The notes under the pieces: model-generated
Told to the model about the DNA's origin: nothing
Seen by the model: the letters and a program-made list of their open reading frames with translations, nothing else
Databases searched by the model: none
Part shown: piece after piece, positions 46,918-55,281 of the stretch
Numbering within the stretch: position 1 is the stretch's first letter
Layout: the number at the start of each line of letters is the position of its first letter
Program-made: the position numbers and the translations under genes
DNA from: Elusimicrobiota bacterium
GTDB lineage: Bacteria; CG03; SLGR01; PWQF01
Assembly (NCBI GenBank): GCA_003557485.1
Contig: PWOI01000196.1
Location: forward strand, 18,068 to 82,067
DNA length: 64,000 nucleotides
Reading direction: 5' to 3'

Positions 46918-48081
46918 ATGACCGTAAACAGTAAAAAAACATATACTTTTTTTCTCAGCTTCGGTATTATAATCCTGGCTCTGGGAGCAGCTTTTCCCCA
47001 GGATGTAATGCATATAGGGTTCACCCTTCTTTTTATCGCATTTCTTATCCAGTTTTTTAAGGGAAACCTGAAATACATACCTACGGGGCTGGAAAGGCCT
47101 ATTTTAATTTTTCTGGCAGCCGGAATTGTAAGTTCTTTTTTCAGCAGTTCGCCCCTGCAGGGAATATCTTATTTTATTGAGAAATTCTGGTACATAATAT
47201 TTCTCTTTATCCCGGTATACCTGTTCCATGAGGCGGAACTTAATAAGTTTACCCGTTTCCTTGCCTGGGCGGGCATAGGCGTGGCAATATACACAATTCT
47301 TCAGTCTCTTGTAGGAATGAATTTTAACCTGGAATTTAATATAGGAGAGATAGTTAAGTTCTCACCTCCGCATCTTAGGGAGGCTTTCGTCATAGGAGAC
47401 CACCCCGTATACGAGGGGGTAGGGCTGATAGGGCGTCCGGAGCAGTTTGCCGTACAGCTTATGATGCTTCTGTTTTTCGTATACGGGGCTTTTAGAAAAC
47501 AATGGGGGCTTTTTACAGTCTTTTTCGGTGTTATTTTAACTTTTTATTCCCGGGCATGGACAGGTCTCTTTGCCGTACCCGCATACCTTCTGTTAAGCAA
47601 AAAAAGATATCTGTCAGCAGCTCTTTCTTTTATTTCCCTTGTGGTTATTTTTATTCTTCTTCCTCAGGTGTCCGTTAATGCCGGCGCTGTAAGGGCTGTC
47701 ACAAATGCTTTCAGTGATGCTCCTGCCAGAATCCTTGTAGGTTCCGGGCCCGGGCAGTTCAATGGATTGAACGCAGATTCAATGTACATCAAAGTCTTTG
47801 CCGAGGGGGGGGTTCTTTCGTTTGCCGCACTCATTTTTCTCATATACAGTTATTTTAAAAGGTATTTCTCCGTTCCTCTTTCTACTAAAGAAATATGGAG
47901 AAAAATTCATTACGGTTGCGTGCTTGCAGTAACAGCTGTTTTGATATCCGCCATGTTTCTCCCCGTTCCTCTCAACCCGGTAAACGCAATGCTTTTTTGG
48001 ACTCTCGCCGGAGTGGGAGTTAAAACAAAACAGGGAGGATGGACACGCCGGCTGGTAACCCAGTACGGCCGCGTTGAATAA
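46918..48081 (+). CDS. O-antigen ligase/polymerase-like membrane protein, copy 2
   Basis: 387 residues, about ten hydrophobic helices, with the family loop segment FYSRAWTGLFAVPAYLL and GSGPGQFNGLN. Predicted to join or polymerise glycan chains at the periplasmic face. It differs from copy 1 (37435) in sequence and base composition, so two chains or two steps may be served. Promoter-like sequence directly precedes its ATG. Confidence 0.8.
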   Translation: MTVNSKKTYTFFLSFGIIILALGAAFPQDVMHIGFTLLFIAFLIQFFKGNLKYIPTGLERPILIFLAAGIVSSFFSSSPLQGISYFIEKFWYIIFLFIPVYLFHEAELNKFTRFLAWAGIGVAIYTILQSLVGMNFNLEFNIGEIVKFSPPHLREAFVIGDHPVYEGVGLIGRPEQFAVQLMMLLFFVYGAFRKQWGLFTVFFGVILTFYSRAWTGLFAVPAYLLLSKKRYLSAALSFISLVVIFILLPQVSVNAGAVRAVTNAFSDAPARILVGSGPGQFNGLNADSMYIKVFAEGGVLSFAALIFLIYSYFKRYFSVPLSTKEIWRKIHYGCVLAVTAVLISAMFLPVPLNPVNAMLFWTLAGVGVKTKQGGWTRRLVTQYGRVE

Positions 48082-48115
48082 AATCGATACAAGATATATT
48101 TCGTATTTTAAATAA

Positions 48116-48818
48116 ATGGTGCCACGATATTATATCGAGTTTCTTGGAACCCACGGATGCGGTAAGACAACTCTGGCCACTGCAGTGACCCGGCTGCTGG
48201 TAGCTGCGGGCTTCAGCGTTGAAAACCGCCGCCGGCTTCATAGAATGAGTCATTCCGGTCCCGTATCTTCCGTAAAGCCCGGGAATCTTTTGGGCCTAGT
48301 CGGTTTTTTTGTTTTTGCGATAAAAGTGCTCTACTACAGCTTAAGAATAGTCTCAAAAATAAACGCGTCATACAAGAAAAAATTTGATACATTTCAGATT
48401 CTTTTATTCAACGCTCTTGGCCTAAAGTTGAGTTTTCATCTGCATGGCGGAATCATACTGCATGACTGGGGAATTGTAGGAAGACTTATAAGATACGATC
48501 CCGGCAGCCTTTTTACGGATTATTTAAAAGCAGTGCTGACGTCCTATGCGGAATTGAAGACAATTCTTGTATATATTTCACTGGATCCTGAAGTGAACGC
48601 AAAAAGGGTAATTGAACGAAAATTTAAAAATTTCGGCAAGAGAAGGAGAATTCAGTGCTTTTTTTAAAAGATATTCAAAAGCGGGCCGGCAGCTTGAAAA
48701 ATCCTGGGCTTTCATTCAGAAAAAATTTGAGAATGAAGAATGGATAAAAATGATAAAAGTAAGTTCAATAAAAAGTCCTGACTGTCTTGCCTTGGCTGTA
48801 ATGGAACATATAAAATGA
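48116..48818 (+). pseudogene. P-loop kinase-like paralogue 3, split by a frameshift
   Basis: The first frame (48116-48667) opens with YIEFLGTHGCGKTT, Walker A at residues 11-19, and runs close to the 41322 protein until it stops soon after a run of seven Ts (48659-48665). The homology continues in the +1 frame to 48818, with FIQKKFENEEW and KSPDC aligning to YIEKEFAEKF and KSPHC of paralogue 1. A one-base loss restores a single ~233-residue protein. Candidate slip sites are the T7 run and an AAAAA run near 48626. It may be a real pseudogene, a slippage-decoded gene, or a sequencing error. Confidence 0.72.
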
Positions 48819-50185
48819 ACTTCTTGCAGATTGTGCTCTATTCCGTCTTTAAGACTCTTGCCTTTGTTTTCAGTTATGTTCCAGCAAAGAGTTCCTATTT
48901 TGCAGGCCGGCTGCTGGGGAGGCAGGCCTTTTATATTCTGACGGGAAGAAAGAGTATAACGATTGATAATCTAAGGGAAGCTTTCCCGGAAAAGGATTAT
49001 AACTGGTGTTACAGAACTGCGGGAAAGGTTTTTGAAAATTACGGTCTCAACCTGATGAAATTCTTAAGGTTTGCCCTTAACCCTGTTTCGTGCAGCGTTA
49101 AAACACACGGCATGGAAGTACTCGGGGGTCCTTCCCCGAAAATAATGCTGGGTTGCCACCTGGGCAACTGGGAAATAGCCGGGATGGCTGTTGTGGCTTC
49201 TGGGTATGAAATATTTCCCGTTGCCAAAAGAATACATACTCCTGCTTCCCAGAAACTTGTAGACGGTTTAAGAAAGGCCTTCGGTGGTGAAATGCTTTCC
49301 GATCGCGGCGGCATACGGGCTGTTCTTTCCAGGCTGCGCGATGATAAAACCGTCTATATTCTTTTTGACCAGAGGATAAAAAAAGGGATGCCGTTTCAGT
49401 TTTTTAACCGTCCTGTATGGGGGGCCCATACGGTTTCTCTTCTTCAAAGGAGAACGGGAGCCGATATTATTCCGTGCTGGAGCCGGTCCCGGGGAGAATC
49501 CGTAGAGGTTTATTACGGGCCTGCTTTTAAAATGATTACGGAAGGTGACCCCCTGCGCGCAGATTTAATCAATACACAGAACCATTTTTACTGGCTGGAA
49601 GATAAAATCCGCCGTGACCCGGCGCAGTGGTACTGGGTGCACGATATGTGGAGGCCGCGCAAAAGGGGCTGGAAAACAGTTTTTCTTGACAGGGACGGCA
49701 CTCTTAATGTTGATAAGGGGTATGTTTCTAAAAAGGAGGAACTTGAGTTCATGCCCGGAGTATTTGAAACTCTGAGAAAACTCAGAAAAGCCGGGTACCT
49801 GCTGGTAATAGTTACAAATCAGTCAGGGATAGCAAGGGGCTATTACTCCGAAGCGGATTATATTAAGTTCAGGGATTATTTTCTGGAACGCCTCTTTAAG
49901 GAAGGGGTAATAATAGACAGGACCTATCACTGCCCTCACCATCCCGACGACGGGTGCTCCTGCCGCAAACCTGAACCGGGAATGCTCCGGAGGGCAATAG
50001 ATGAATTGAGGGTAAGCACTTCCCAGAGTTATATTATAGGGGACAAAACGAGCGATGTTCTTGCAGGCAAAAATGCAGGGTTAAAAACAATAGCCGTAGG
50101 GAGAGGAGACTTTAAAGAGGCAGAGCCGGATTATAAGGTTCTTTCAATCCAGCAGGCCGGGAAAATCATTCTTGAGAATGATTAA
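48815..50185 (+). CDS. Fusion of LpxL-type lipid A acyltransferase and GmhB-type heptose-bisphosphate phosphatase
   Basis: 456 residues. N-terminal half (1-280): an LpxL/HtrB acyltransferase with a membrane segment and HLGNWE (H115, E120), the HX4E active site. C-terminal half (287-456): a HAD phosphatase with FLDRDGT (D292, D294), TNQSGIARG, a zinc-type CxH...CxC (C373, H375, C381, C383) and IGDKTSDV, matching D,D-heptose 1,7-bisphosphate phosphatase. One chain would thus couple lipid A acylation with ADP-heptose precursor synthesis. The halves join without stop or frame change. It lies before lpxK, and its start overlaps the frameshifted kinase. Confidence 0.85.
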   Translation: MNFLQIVLYSVFKTLAFVFSYVPAKSSYFAGRLLGRQAFYILTGRKSITIDNLREAFPEKDYNWCYRTAGKVFENYGLNLMKFLRFALNPVSCSVKTHGMEVLGGPSPKIMLGCHLGNWEIAGMAVVASGYEIFPVAKRIHTPASQKLVDGLRKAFGGEMLSDRGGIRAVLSRLRDDKTVYILFDQRIKKGMPFQFFNRPVWGAHTVSLLQRRTGADIIPCWSRSRGESVEVYYGPAFKMITEGDPLRADLINTQNHFYWLEDKIRRDPAQWYWVHDMWRPRKRGWKTVFLDRDGTLNVDKGYVSKKEELEFMPGVFETLRKLRKAGYLLVIVTNQSGIARGYYSEADYIKFRDYFLERLFKEGVIIDRTYHCPHHPDDGCSCRKPEPGMLRRAIDELRVSTSQSYIIGDKTSDVLAGKNAGLKTIAVGRGDFKEAEPDYKVLSIQQAGKIILEND

Positions 50186-50191
50186 AAAATA

Positions 50192-51163
50192 ATGCTGTCT
50201 TTTATTTATCGAATTTTAGTTTCTCTTCATCGCAGGCTTACCCGCAGCCGCCATTCGGGAATCCCGGTTATAAGTGTGGGTAATATAACCGTAGGGGGGA
50301 CAGGAAAGACCCCCGTAGTAATGAAAATAATAAAAGATATCGGTTTCCGCACGCCTGTTGCGGTTGTATCGAGAGGATACGGAAGAAAAACATTCCGCAT
50401 GAAAAAAGTCGGTCTGCGTGACAGTTACCGCTATACCGGTGACGAACCGCTGCTTATTAAGAAAAATTTTCCGGGAGCTCTTGTAATAGCCGCGAAAAAC
50501 AGGTACAGAGGCTCACTCTTTGCAGCAGAAAACGGCGCGGGGGCAGTTATACTTGACGACGGATTTCAAAGCTGGGAGATAGAAAGAGACCTTGAGATAG
50601 TCCTTATCAATGCGCTTTCTCCTTTTGGCGGCGGAAAAATTCTTCCTTCGGGGAGGCTTCGGGAACCCCTTTCCGCCCTGAAGCGTGCGGATTTAATCGT
50701 TGTAACTAAATGCAATTATGTTACGGCCCGGCGCATGGAGGAAATCAAGGGCAGGATAAGGTGTTATGCTCCTTCGTCCGGGATTTTTTATGCCCGGGAA
50801 AAAGTGCGCAGTTTCGGAAAAATATTTGATAAGGATGAACGCCCGGCGGAATTTTTTGAAGGAAGAAAAGCAATCTGTTTTTCCGCAGTGGGGGATAACA
50901 GATCCTTCCATAGCCTTCTTGAACAGTACGGGCTGGATATAATTGAAAAAATAGAAAAAATAGACCACTATAGATGGAAAGAAAACGAAATAAAAAAAAT
51001 TGTTGAAAGATCAAAAGCACTCGGGCTGGATTTGATAACAACTGAAAAAGACGCCGTCAAGCTGCTTTCTTTTGAGCCTTTCGAATGCTGGTATACTAAA
51101 ATGGAAACAGAGATAAGTGAAGAAAAAAAATGGAAGGAAAAAATTTATGAAGTTATCAGTTAA
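50192..51163 (+). CDS. lpxK: Tetraacyldisaccharide 4'-kinase
   Basis: 323 residues. It phosphorylates the 4' position of the lipid A disaccharide. Seen: the Walker A NITVGGTGKTP, VVSRGYGRK, GDEPLLIKKNFP, and VILDDGFQSW (the conserved DDGFQ), then LPSGRLREPLSALKRAD. An N-terminal membrane-associating helix. Other lipid A genes (lpxA/C/D/B) are not in the window. Confidence 0.94.
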   Translation: MLSFIYRILVSLHRRLTRSRHSGIPVISVGNITVGGTGKTPVVMKIIKDIGFRTPVAVVSRGYGRKTFRMKKVGLRDSYRYTGDEPLLIKKNFPGALVIAAKNRYRGSLFAAENGAGAVILDDGFQSWEIERDLEIVLINALSPFGGGKILPSGRLREPLSALKRADLIVVTKCNYVTARRMEEIKGRIRCYAPSSGIFYAREKVRSFGKIFDKDERPAEFFEGRKAICFSAVGDNRSFHSLLEQYGLDIIEKIEKIDHYRWKENEIKKIVERSKALGLDLITTEKDAVKLLSFEPFECWYTKMETEISEEKKWKEKIYEVIS

Positions 51164-51911
51164 ATACAGGCTGCTGGCTTTCCTGTTTTTTATAACAGCA
51201 TTTATGCCGGCCGCCGCTTATAATTCTCCGCGCAGAAGCCGTTTGCCCTTTGCGGTGGGTGAAAAGCTTACATTCTCCGTCCGTTGGGGCGTTATCAGGG
51301 CAGGTGTTGCCACTCTTGAAGTCAGGGAAAACTTTAAACTTGCCGGCAGGGATACTTTCCGGATAGTGCATACCGCCCGCAGCGCAAGGTTCTTTGACCC
51401 GTTCTACCGGGTGCGCAACCGTATTGAGTCTTATATAGACGCCCGTGAACTCTATTCCGTGCGTTATGAAAGGACTATAAGAGAAGGAGGCTACAGCAAA
51501 GACGGACTTATAATATACGATCAGGAATACGGGAGGGCTTACGAAGACGGACATATGTTTGAAATAACAGAGGGAGTTCAGGATGTTATTTCATCTTTTT
51601 ACTTTCTTCGTACAATGGAGCTTGAAGATGGAAAGATATACGAATTTGACGTGGGAAGCGATAAAACGGTATGGCCTCTTGAAGTGGAAGTAATAGGAAG
51701 GGAGCGGATTACCGTTCCGGCCGGAACATTTAACACAATCCTTGTTCAACCCAGAATTCTGGAAGGAGAAGGAATTTTTAAACACGAGGGTGATATATTT
51801 CTTTGGCTGACAGATGACGAGAGACGAATTCCTGTTATGGGAAGAAGCGAGATAATAGTCGGTGCGGTTACAATTCTGCTTACCGATAAAAAGCTTCCCA
51901 GGTTGAGATAG
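51147..51911 (+). CDS. DUF3108-domain exported protein
   Basis: 254 residues from ATG 51147 with an AAGGA upstream; a GTG at 51117 would overlap lpxK by 47 bases. A signal peptide (about 1-24) is followed by the DUF3108 fold: GEKLTFSVRWGVIRAGVATLEV, FFDPFYRVRNRIESYID, and TVPAGTFNTILVQPR. The family is a periplasmic or outer-membrane-side beta protein of unknown role, often found near LPS or envelope genes. 98 bases of non-coding sequence follow, with nothing I could identify. Confidence 0.82.
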   Translation: MKLSVKYRLLAFLFFITAFMPAAAYNSPRRSRLPFAVGEKLTFSVRWGVIRAGVATLEVRENFKLAGRDTFRIVHTARSARFFDPFYRVRNRIESYIDARELYSVRYERTIREGGYSKDGLIIYDQEYGRAYEDGHMFEITEGVQDVISSFYFLRTMELEDGKIYEFDVGSDKTVWPLEVEVIGRERITVPAGTFNTILVQPRILEGEGIFKHEGDIFLWLTDDERRIPVMGRSEIIVGAVTILLTDKKLPRLR

Positions 51912-52009
51912 CCGGTAATTGCGCCTGTTTGCTTTTTTGCCGTCAAATAAATACAATTAGAAGACAATGGCCCGGATGGGGTTATATAGTTATTTACAGG
52001 TATTAAAGA

Positions 52010-52648
52010 ATGCAGATTGAATATCTTGCCGTACTTATATCAGCATATCTTATAGGCTCTATTTCATTTGCCTATATAGTAGCAAGGGTTGCTGGGGGAG
52101 TTGATATAAGAAAGGCCGGCAGCGGTAATGCCGGAGCAAGGAACGTGGCCCGCTGCCTGGGAGCAAAATACGGGTTTTTAACAGGTTTTCTGGATGTTTT
52201 AAAAGGGGCATTGCCTATGGCTCTTCTTACAAGTCCAGCCCGGGAGTATTCTGGAAGTCTGGCCCTTGCGGCAGCATGTATGCTGGTTGCAGGGCATAAC
52301 TGGCCTGTTTTTCTTGGGTTCAAAGGCGGGAACGGGCTTGCGGTCTCGGTAGGTGTTATGCTGTCATTGGTCTTCCGGATTGCCTTTTTTCTGCTGGTCT
52401 TTACTCTTTTTACGGGTTGGCTCAGTACAAAGATAAAGCCCGTAGCCGAATTTGCATCTCCTGTTGATATAGAGGCAATAGTCGGTTATATCCTTTTTCC
52501 TCTGGTTCTTATGGTTTACGGCGCTGAGCCCTGGATAGTAGTTATGCCGTTGATTTTAGGTGTTATTATGCTGCCTACGAGGATATCTCATATAAAGAAA
52601 GCTGAAAATGAATCAAAAAACACAGTTCCCGCCAGGAATACTGAATAA
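52010..52648 (+). CDS. plsY: Glycerol-3-phosphate acyltransferase PlsY
   Basis: 212 residues, multi-pass membrane protein. It makes lysophosphatidic acid from acyl-phosphate supplied by PlsX (8593). Seen: YLIGSISFAYIVAR, the glycerol-phosphate-site region AGSGNAGARNVAR, GHNWPVFLGFKGGNGLA, and the C-terminal tail. Overlaps the next gene by 41 bases. Confidence 0.94.
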   Translation: MQIEYLAVLISAYLIGSISFAYIVARVAGGVDIRKAGSGNAGARNVARCLGAKYGFLTGFLDVLKGALPMALLTSPAREYSGSLALAAACMLVAGHNWPVFLGFKGGNGLAVSVGVMLSLVFRIAFFLLVFTLFTGWLSTKIKPVAEFASPVDIEAIVGYILFPLVLMVYGAEPWIVVMPLILGVIMLPTRISHIKKAENESKNTVPARNTE

Positions 52649-53591
52649 ATTTAAAGAATACCGGATTCTTGTCGCCGGCGACCTTATGCTTGATAAGTTC
52701 ATAAAAGGTAGCGTTTCAAGAATTTCTCCCGAGGCGCCGGTTCCTGTTATAAAAATTGATTCCGAGAAAAATGTTCCCGGAGGAGCCGGAAACGTGGCTT
52801 TAAATCTTGCATCTCTGGGTTCCTGTGTCTACATTGCTTCCGTAACAGGGGATGATTATTACGGCAGAAAGCTTCAGGAGAGGCTCCGAGAATCCGGGTG
52901 CAATACTGACAGTATATTAAAGGACCCCGGCAGGCCTACAATAGTTAAAACCAGGATTATTGCAGAACATCAGCAGGTAGTGCGTACCGACCTTGAAACC
53001 GAAGGAGAAATTTCCGGGGAAGTTTCCGATAAGATTATTGAAAGTATATCTTCATATTTTAATGAAATAGACGGTGTTATAATTTCAGATTACGGCAAAG
53101 GCTTTGTTACGGAAAAGTTCATAAAGAAAATATTGAAGCTCGCATCGCGCAGAGATATACCCGTTGTAGTAGATCCCCAGGTAGGCCATTTTTTTGAATA
53201 CAAAGGGGTGACGGCAGTTACTCCGAATACAAAAGAGGCTCGTGAAGCCCTTAAAACTGAAATTAAGAATAAGGAACAGCTTATTAGCGCAGGAGAAAAA
53301 CTTTTAAAAAAGCTGGCGTGCCGGACAGTTATAATTACCCGCGGAGAAGAAGGCATGAGTGTTTTTGAAAAAGGAAAATCTCCCTGTCATATTAAAACCG
53401 CTGCAAGAGAAGTATATGATGTTACCGGAGCAGGTGATACCGTTGCGGGTGTATTTACGCTCGGGATAGTCGCCGGCCTTTCAATGTCTGATGCTGCCAG
53501 GCTTGCAAATTGCGCGGCTGCGGTTGTTGTCAGCAAGCTGGGAACAGCCCAGGTTACAATTGAGGAAATAGAAAAAGAGATGCCCCTGTGA
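52608..53591 (+). CDS. hldE: D-glycero-beta-D-manno-heptose-7-phosphate kinase
   Basis: 327 residues, a PfkB/ribokinase-type kinase. It phosphorylates heptose-7-P at C1 for ADP-heptose synthesis. Seen: VAGDLMLDKFIKGSVSRISP, VPGGAGNVALNLASLG, and the C-terminal YDVTGAGDTVAG with the catalytic D. Only the kinase domain (HldE-N or RfaE1) is present; the nucleotidyltransferase domain of full HldE is missing and must lie elsewhere. GmhB function is available from the 48815 fusion. Confidence 0.92.
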   Translation: MNQKTQFPPGILNKFKEYRILVAGDLMLDKFIKGSVSRISPEAPVPVIKIDSEKNVPGGAGNVALNLASLGSCVYIASVTGDDYYGRKLQERLRESGCNTDSILKDPGRPTIVKTRIIAEHQQVVRTDLETEGEISGEVSDKIIESISSYFNEIDGVIISDYGKGFVTEKFIKKILKLASRRDIPVVVDPQVGHFFEYKGVTAVTPNTKEAREALKTEIKNKEQLISAGEKLLKKLACRTVIITRGEEGMSVFEKGKSPCHIKTAAREVYDVTGAGDTVAGVFTLGIVAGLSMSDAARLANCAAAVVVSKLGTAQVTIEEIEKEMPL

Positions 53592-54319
53592 ACAAGAAAG
53601 CGGTAGCAATAATTCCTGCCCGCCTTGGTTCAAGGCGGCTTAAAGAAAAGCCTCTGGCCCTCATATCCGGGAAAACACTGATAAACAGGGTATACGAAAG
53701 GGCTGCAAAACTTAAGAATGTTGTGGATACGGCAGTAGCCGTAGATTCAGTAGAAGTAAAAAAAGAAGTTGAAGGTTTCGGCGGCCGGGCGATAATGACG
53801 CCTTCTAATCTTGGTTCCGGTTCGGAGAGGGTCTTTCACGTTGCTGCAAAGTATTACAGTGATGTTGACGTGGTAGTCAATATACAGGGGGATGAGCCGT
53901 TTTTTAATGCGGAATTTGTGGATTCTCTTATAGAACTGTCTTTTATGAGTGAAGAAGGGCTGGTTTCCGGGTATACTGAAATAAGAAAAGAGCAGGCATC
54001 GGACACCTCCGTTGTAAAAGTTGTTCTGGATGAGAATGACTATGCTATCTATTTCTCCAGGTCACTAATACCCCACGGGGCTGAAACATACAAAAAACAC
54101 CTGGGAATATATGTCTGGAGCCGTGAGGTTCTTGAAAACTTCTGTAGAAGCGGTTCAACGCCTCTTGAAAAAGCTGAAAGCCTGGAACAGCTCAGAGTTC
54201 TTGAAAAGGGGGGGGAAATAAAAATGATGCGCTGCATAAGCGATTCCCCGGGAATAGATACGCCGGAGGATTTAAAGAAAGCGGAAAAATATATATTAAG
54301 TATGAAAGATAATGGTTAG
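53588..54319 (+). CDS. kdsB: CMP-Kdo synthetase
   Basis: 243 residues. It activates Kdo with CTP. The start is GTG, overlapping hldE by 4 bases. Seen: AIIPARLGSRRLKEKPL, GSGSERVFHVAAKY, VVNIQGDEPFF, and SRSLIPHG. The C-terminal SLEQLRVLEKGGEIKM is family-typical. Sits with kdsA, kdsD and kdsC. Confidence 0.95.
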   Translation: MNKKAVAIIPARLGSRRLKEKPLALISGKTLINRVYERAAKLKNVVDTAVAVDSVEVKKEVEGFGGRAIMTPSNLGSGSERVFHVAAKYYSDVDVVVNIQGDEPFFNAEFVDSLIELSFMSEEGLVSGYTEIRKEQASDTSVVKVVLDENDYAIYFSRSLIPHGAETYKKHLGIYVWSREVLENFCRSGSTPLEKAESLEQLRVLEKGGEIKMMRCISDSPGIDTPEDLKKAEKYILSMKDNG

Positions 54320-55124
54320 ATATCCGGAAAAGATTAAAATAGGGGATGTGACTGCCGGCGGCAAAAATAAAGTCATTGTTGCCGGACCCTGCATAATTGA
54401 AGATTTTTCAATGCTTGAGAAGACTGCCGGTTTTATCAGCGAGATCGCTTCAAAAAGCGGGCATGAATTTGTTTTTAAAGCATCCTACGACAAGGCGAAC
54501 AGAACTTCAGCTTCCGCTTTCCGCGGACCCGGTATGAAGAAGGGGCTGGAAATGATAGCAGCAGTTAAAGAAAAATTCTCTCTTCCCGTACTTGTTGATA
54601 TACATTGCAGTCAGGAAGCTGCAGCAGCTGCGGAAATAGCCGACTGTCTTCAGATCCCTGCTTTCCTGTGCCGTCAGACGGATTTAATTTCGGCTGCCGG
54701 GAAAACCGGGCTTCCGGTTAATATAAAAAAAGGCCAGTTTATGAGTCCCGGGTCTATGAAGCTTCAGGGAGAAAAAGCACTCCGGGCCGGTAGCTCCGGG
54801 ATTATTTTTACCGAAAGGGGAACAAGTTTCGGCTACAATGACCTTATAGTGGATATGAGGTCTATTGTTATTATGAAGGAGTCCGGCGGGGCGGTTTTCT
54901 TTGACGTAACCCATTCACAGCAGAAACCGCCTTCCGGAGAGGATGCAGGGTCTTCGGGCAGCAGGAAATTTACTATACCGCTTTGCCGCGCGGCTATTGC
55001 CGCCGGAGCGGACGGGATATATGCGGAACTGCATCCCTGCCCCCCGGAGGCAAAAAGTGACCGGGATACACAGCTGAGTTTCAGGGAATTTGAGGAACTT
55101 GTAAATGCAGTGTCCGAAATGTAA
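54312..55124 (+). CDS. kdsA: Kdo-8-phosphate synthase
   Basis: 270 residues. It condenses PEP with arabinose-5-phosphate. Seen: VIVAGPCIIEDFSMLE, FKASYDKANRTS, LQIPAFLCRQTDLI, NIKKGQFMSPG, and FDVTHSQQKPP. The C-terminus ends as usual for the family. Overlaps the small zinc-ribbon gene by 20 bases. Confidence 0.95.
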   Translation: MVRYPEKIKIGDVTAGGKNKVIVAGPCIIEDFSMLEKTAGFISEIASKSGHEFVFKASYDKANRTSASAFRGPGMKKGLEMIAAVKEKFSLPVLVDIHCSQEAAAAAEIADCLQIPAFLCRQTDLISAAGKTGLPVNIKKGQFMSPGSMKLQGEKALRAGSSGIIFTERGTSFGYNDLIVDMRSIVIMKESGGAVFFDVTHSQQKPPSGEDAGSSGSRKFTIPLCRAAIAAGADGIYAELHPCPPEAKSDRDTQLSFREFEELVNAVSEM

Positions 55125-55281
55125 AGCTCCCTTTAAAAAGAATGCTCAATTATGCAGAAGGTGTGGAGAACCTCTTTCTGCCGAAAGCTGGCAGCCGTCC
55201 TGGAAATGGTCTGCGGTTTTTCTGGTCTCGGTATATGCCGTGCTGGCGGCGGGATATTTGGTGATAAGAATATTTTTATGA
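55105..55281 (+). CDS. Small zinc-ribbon protein with C-terminal membrane helix (Kdo operon)
   Basis: 58 residues: MQCPKCKAPF, then CRRCGE, a CxxC...CxxC ribbon, a linker with three tryptophans, and a hydrophobic helix (about 36-56). It starts inside kdsA and its stop overlaps the kdsD ATG by 4 bases (ATGA), which argues for a translated gene. Same layout as the 92-residue protein at 8021. No known family; a membrane-anchored zinc-binding adaptor is a guess. Confidence 0.65.
   Translation: MQCPKCKAPFKKNAQLCRRCGEPLSAESWQPSWKWSAVFLVSVYAVLAAGYLVIRIFL

Noticed and set aside
51912-52009. Non-coding gap before plsY as a possible small RNA or terminator
   Set aside because: It has a short T6 run but no convincing stem before it; nothing supportable.
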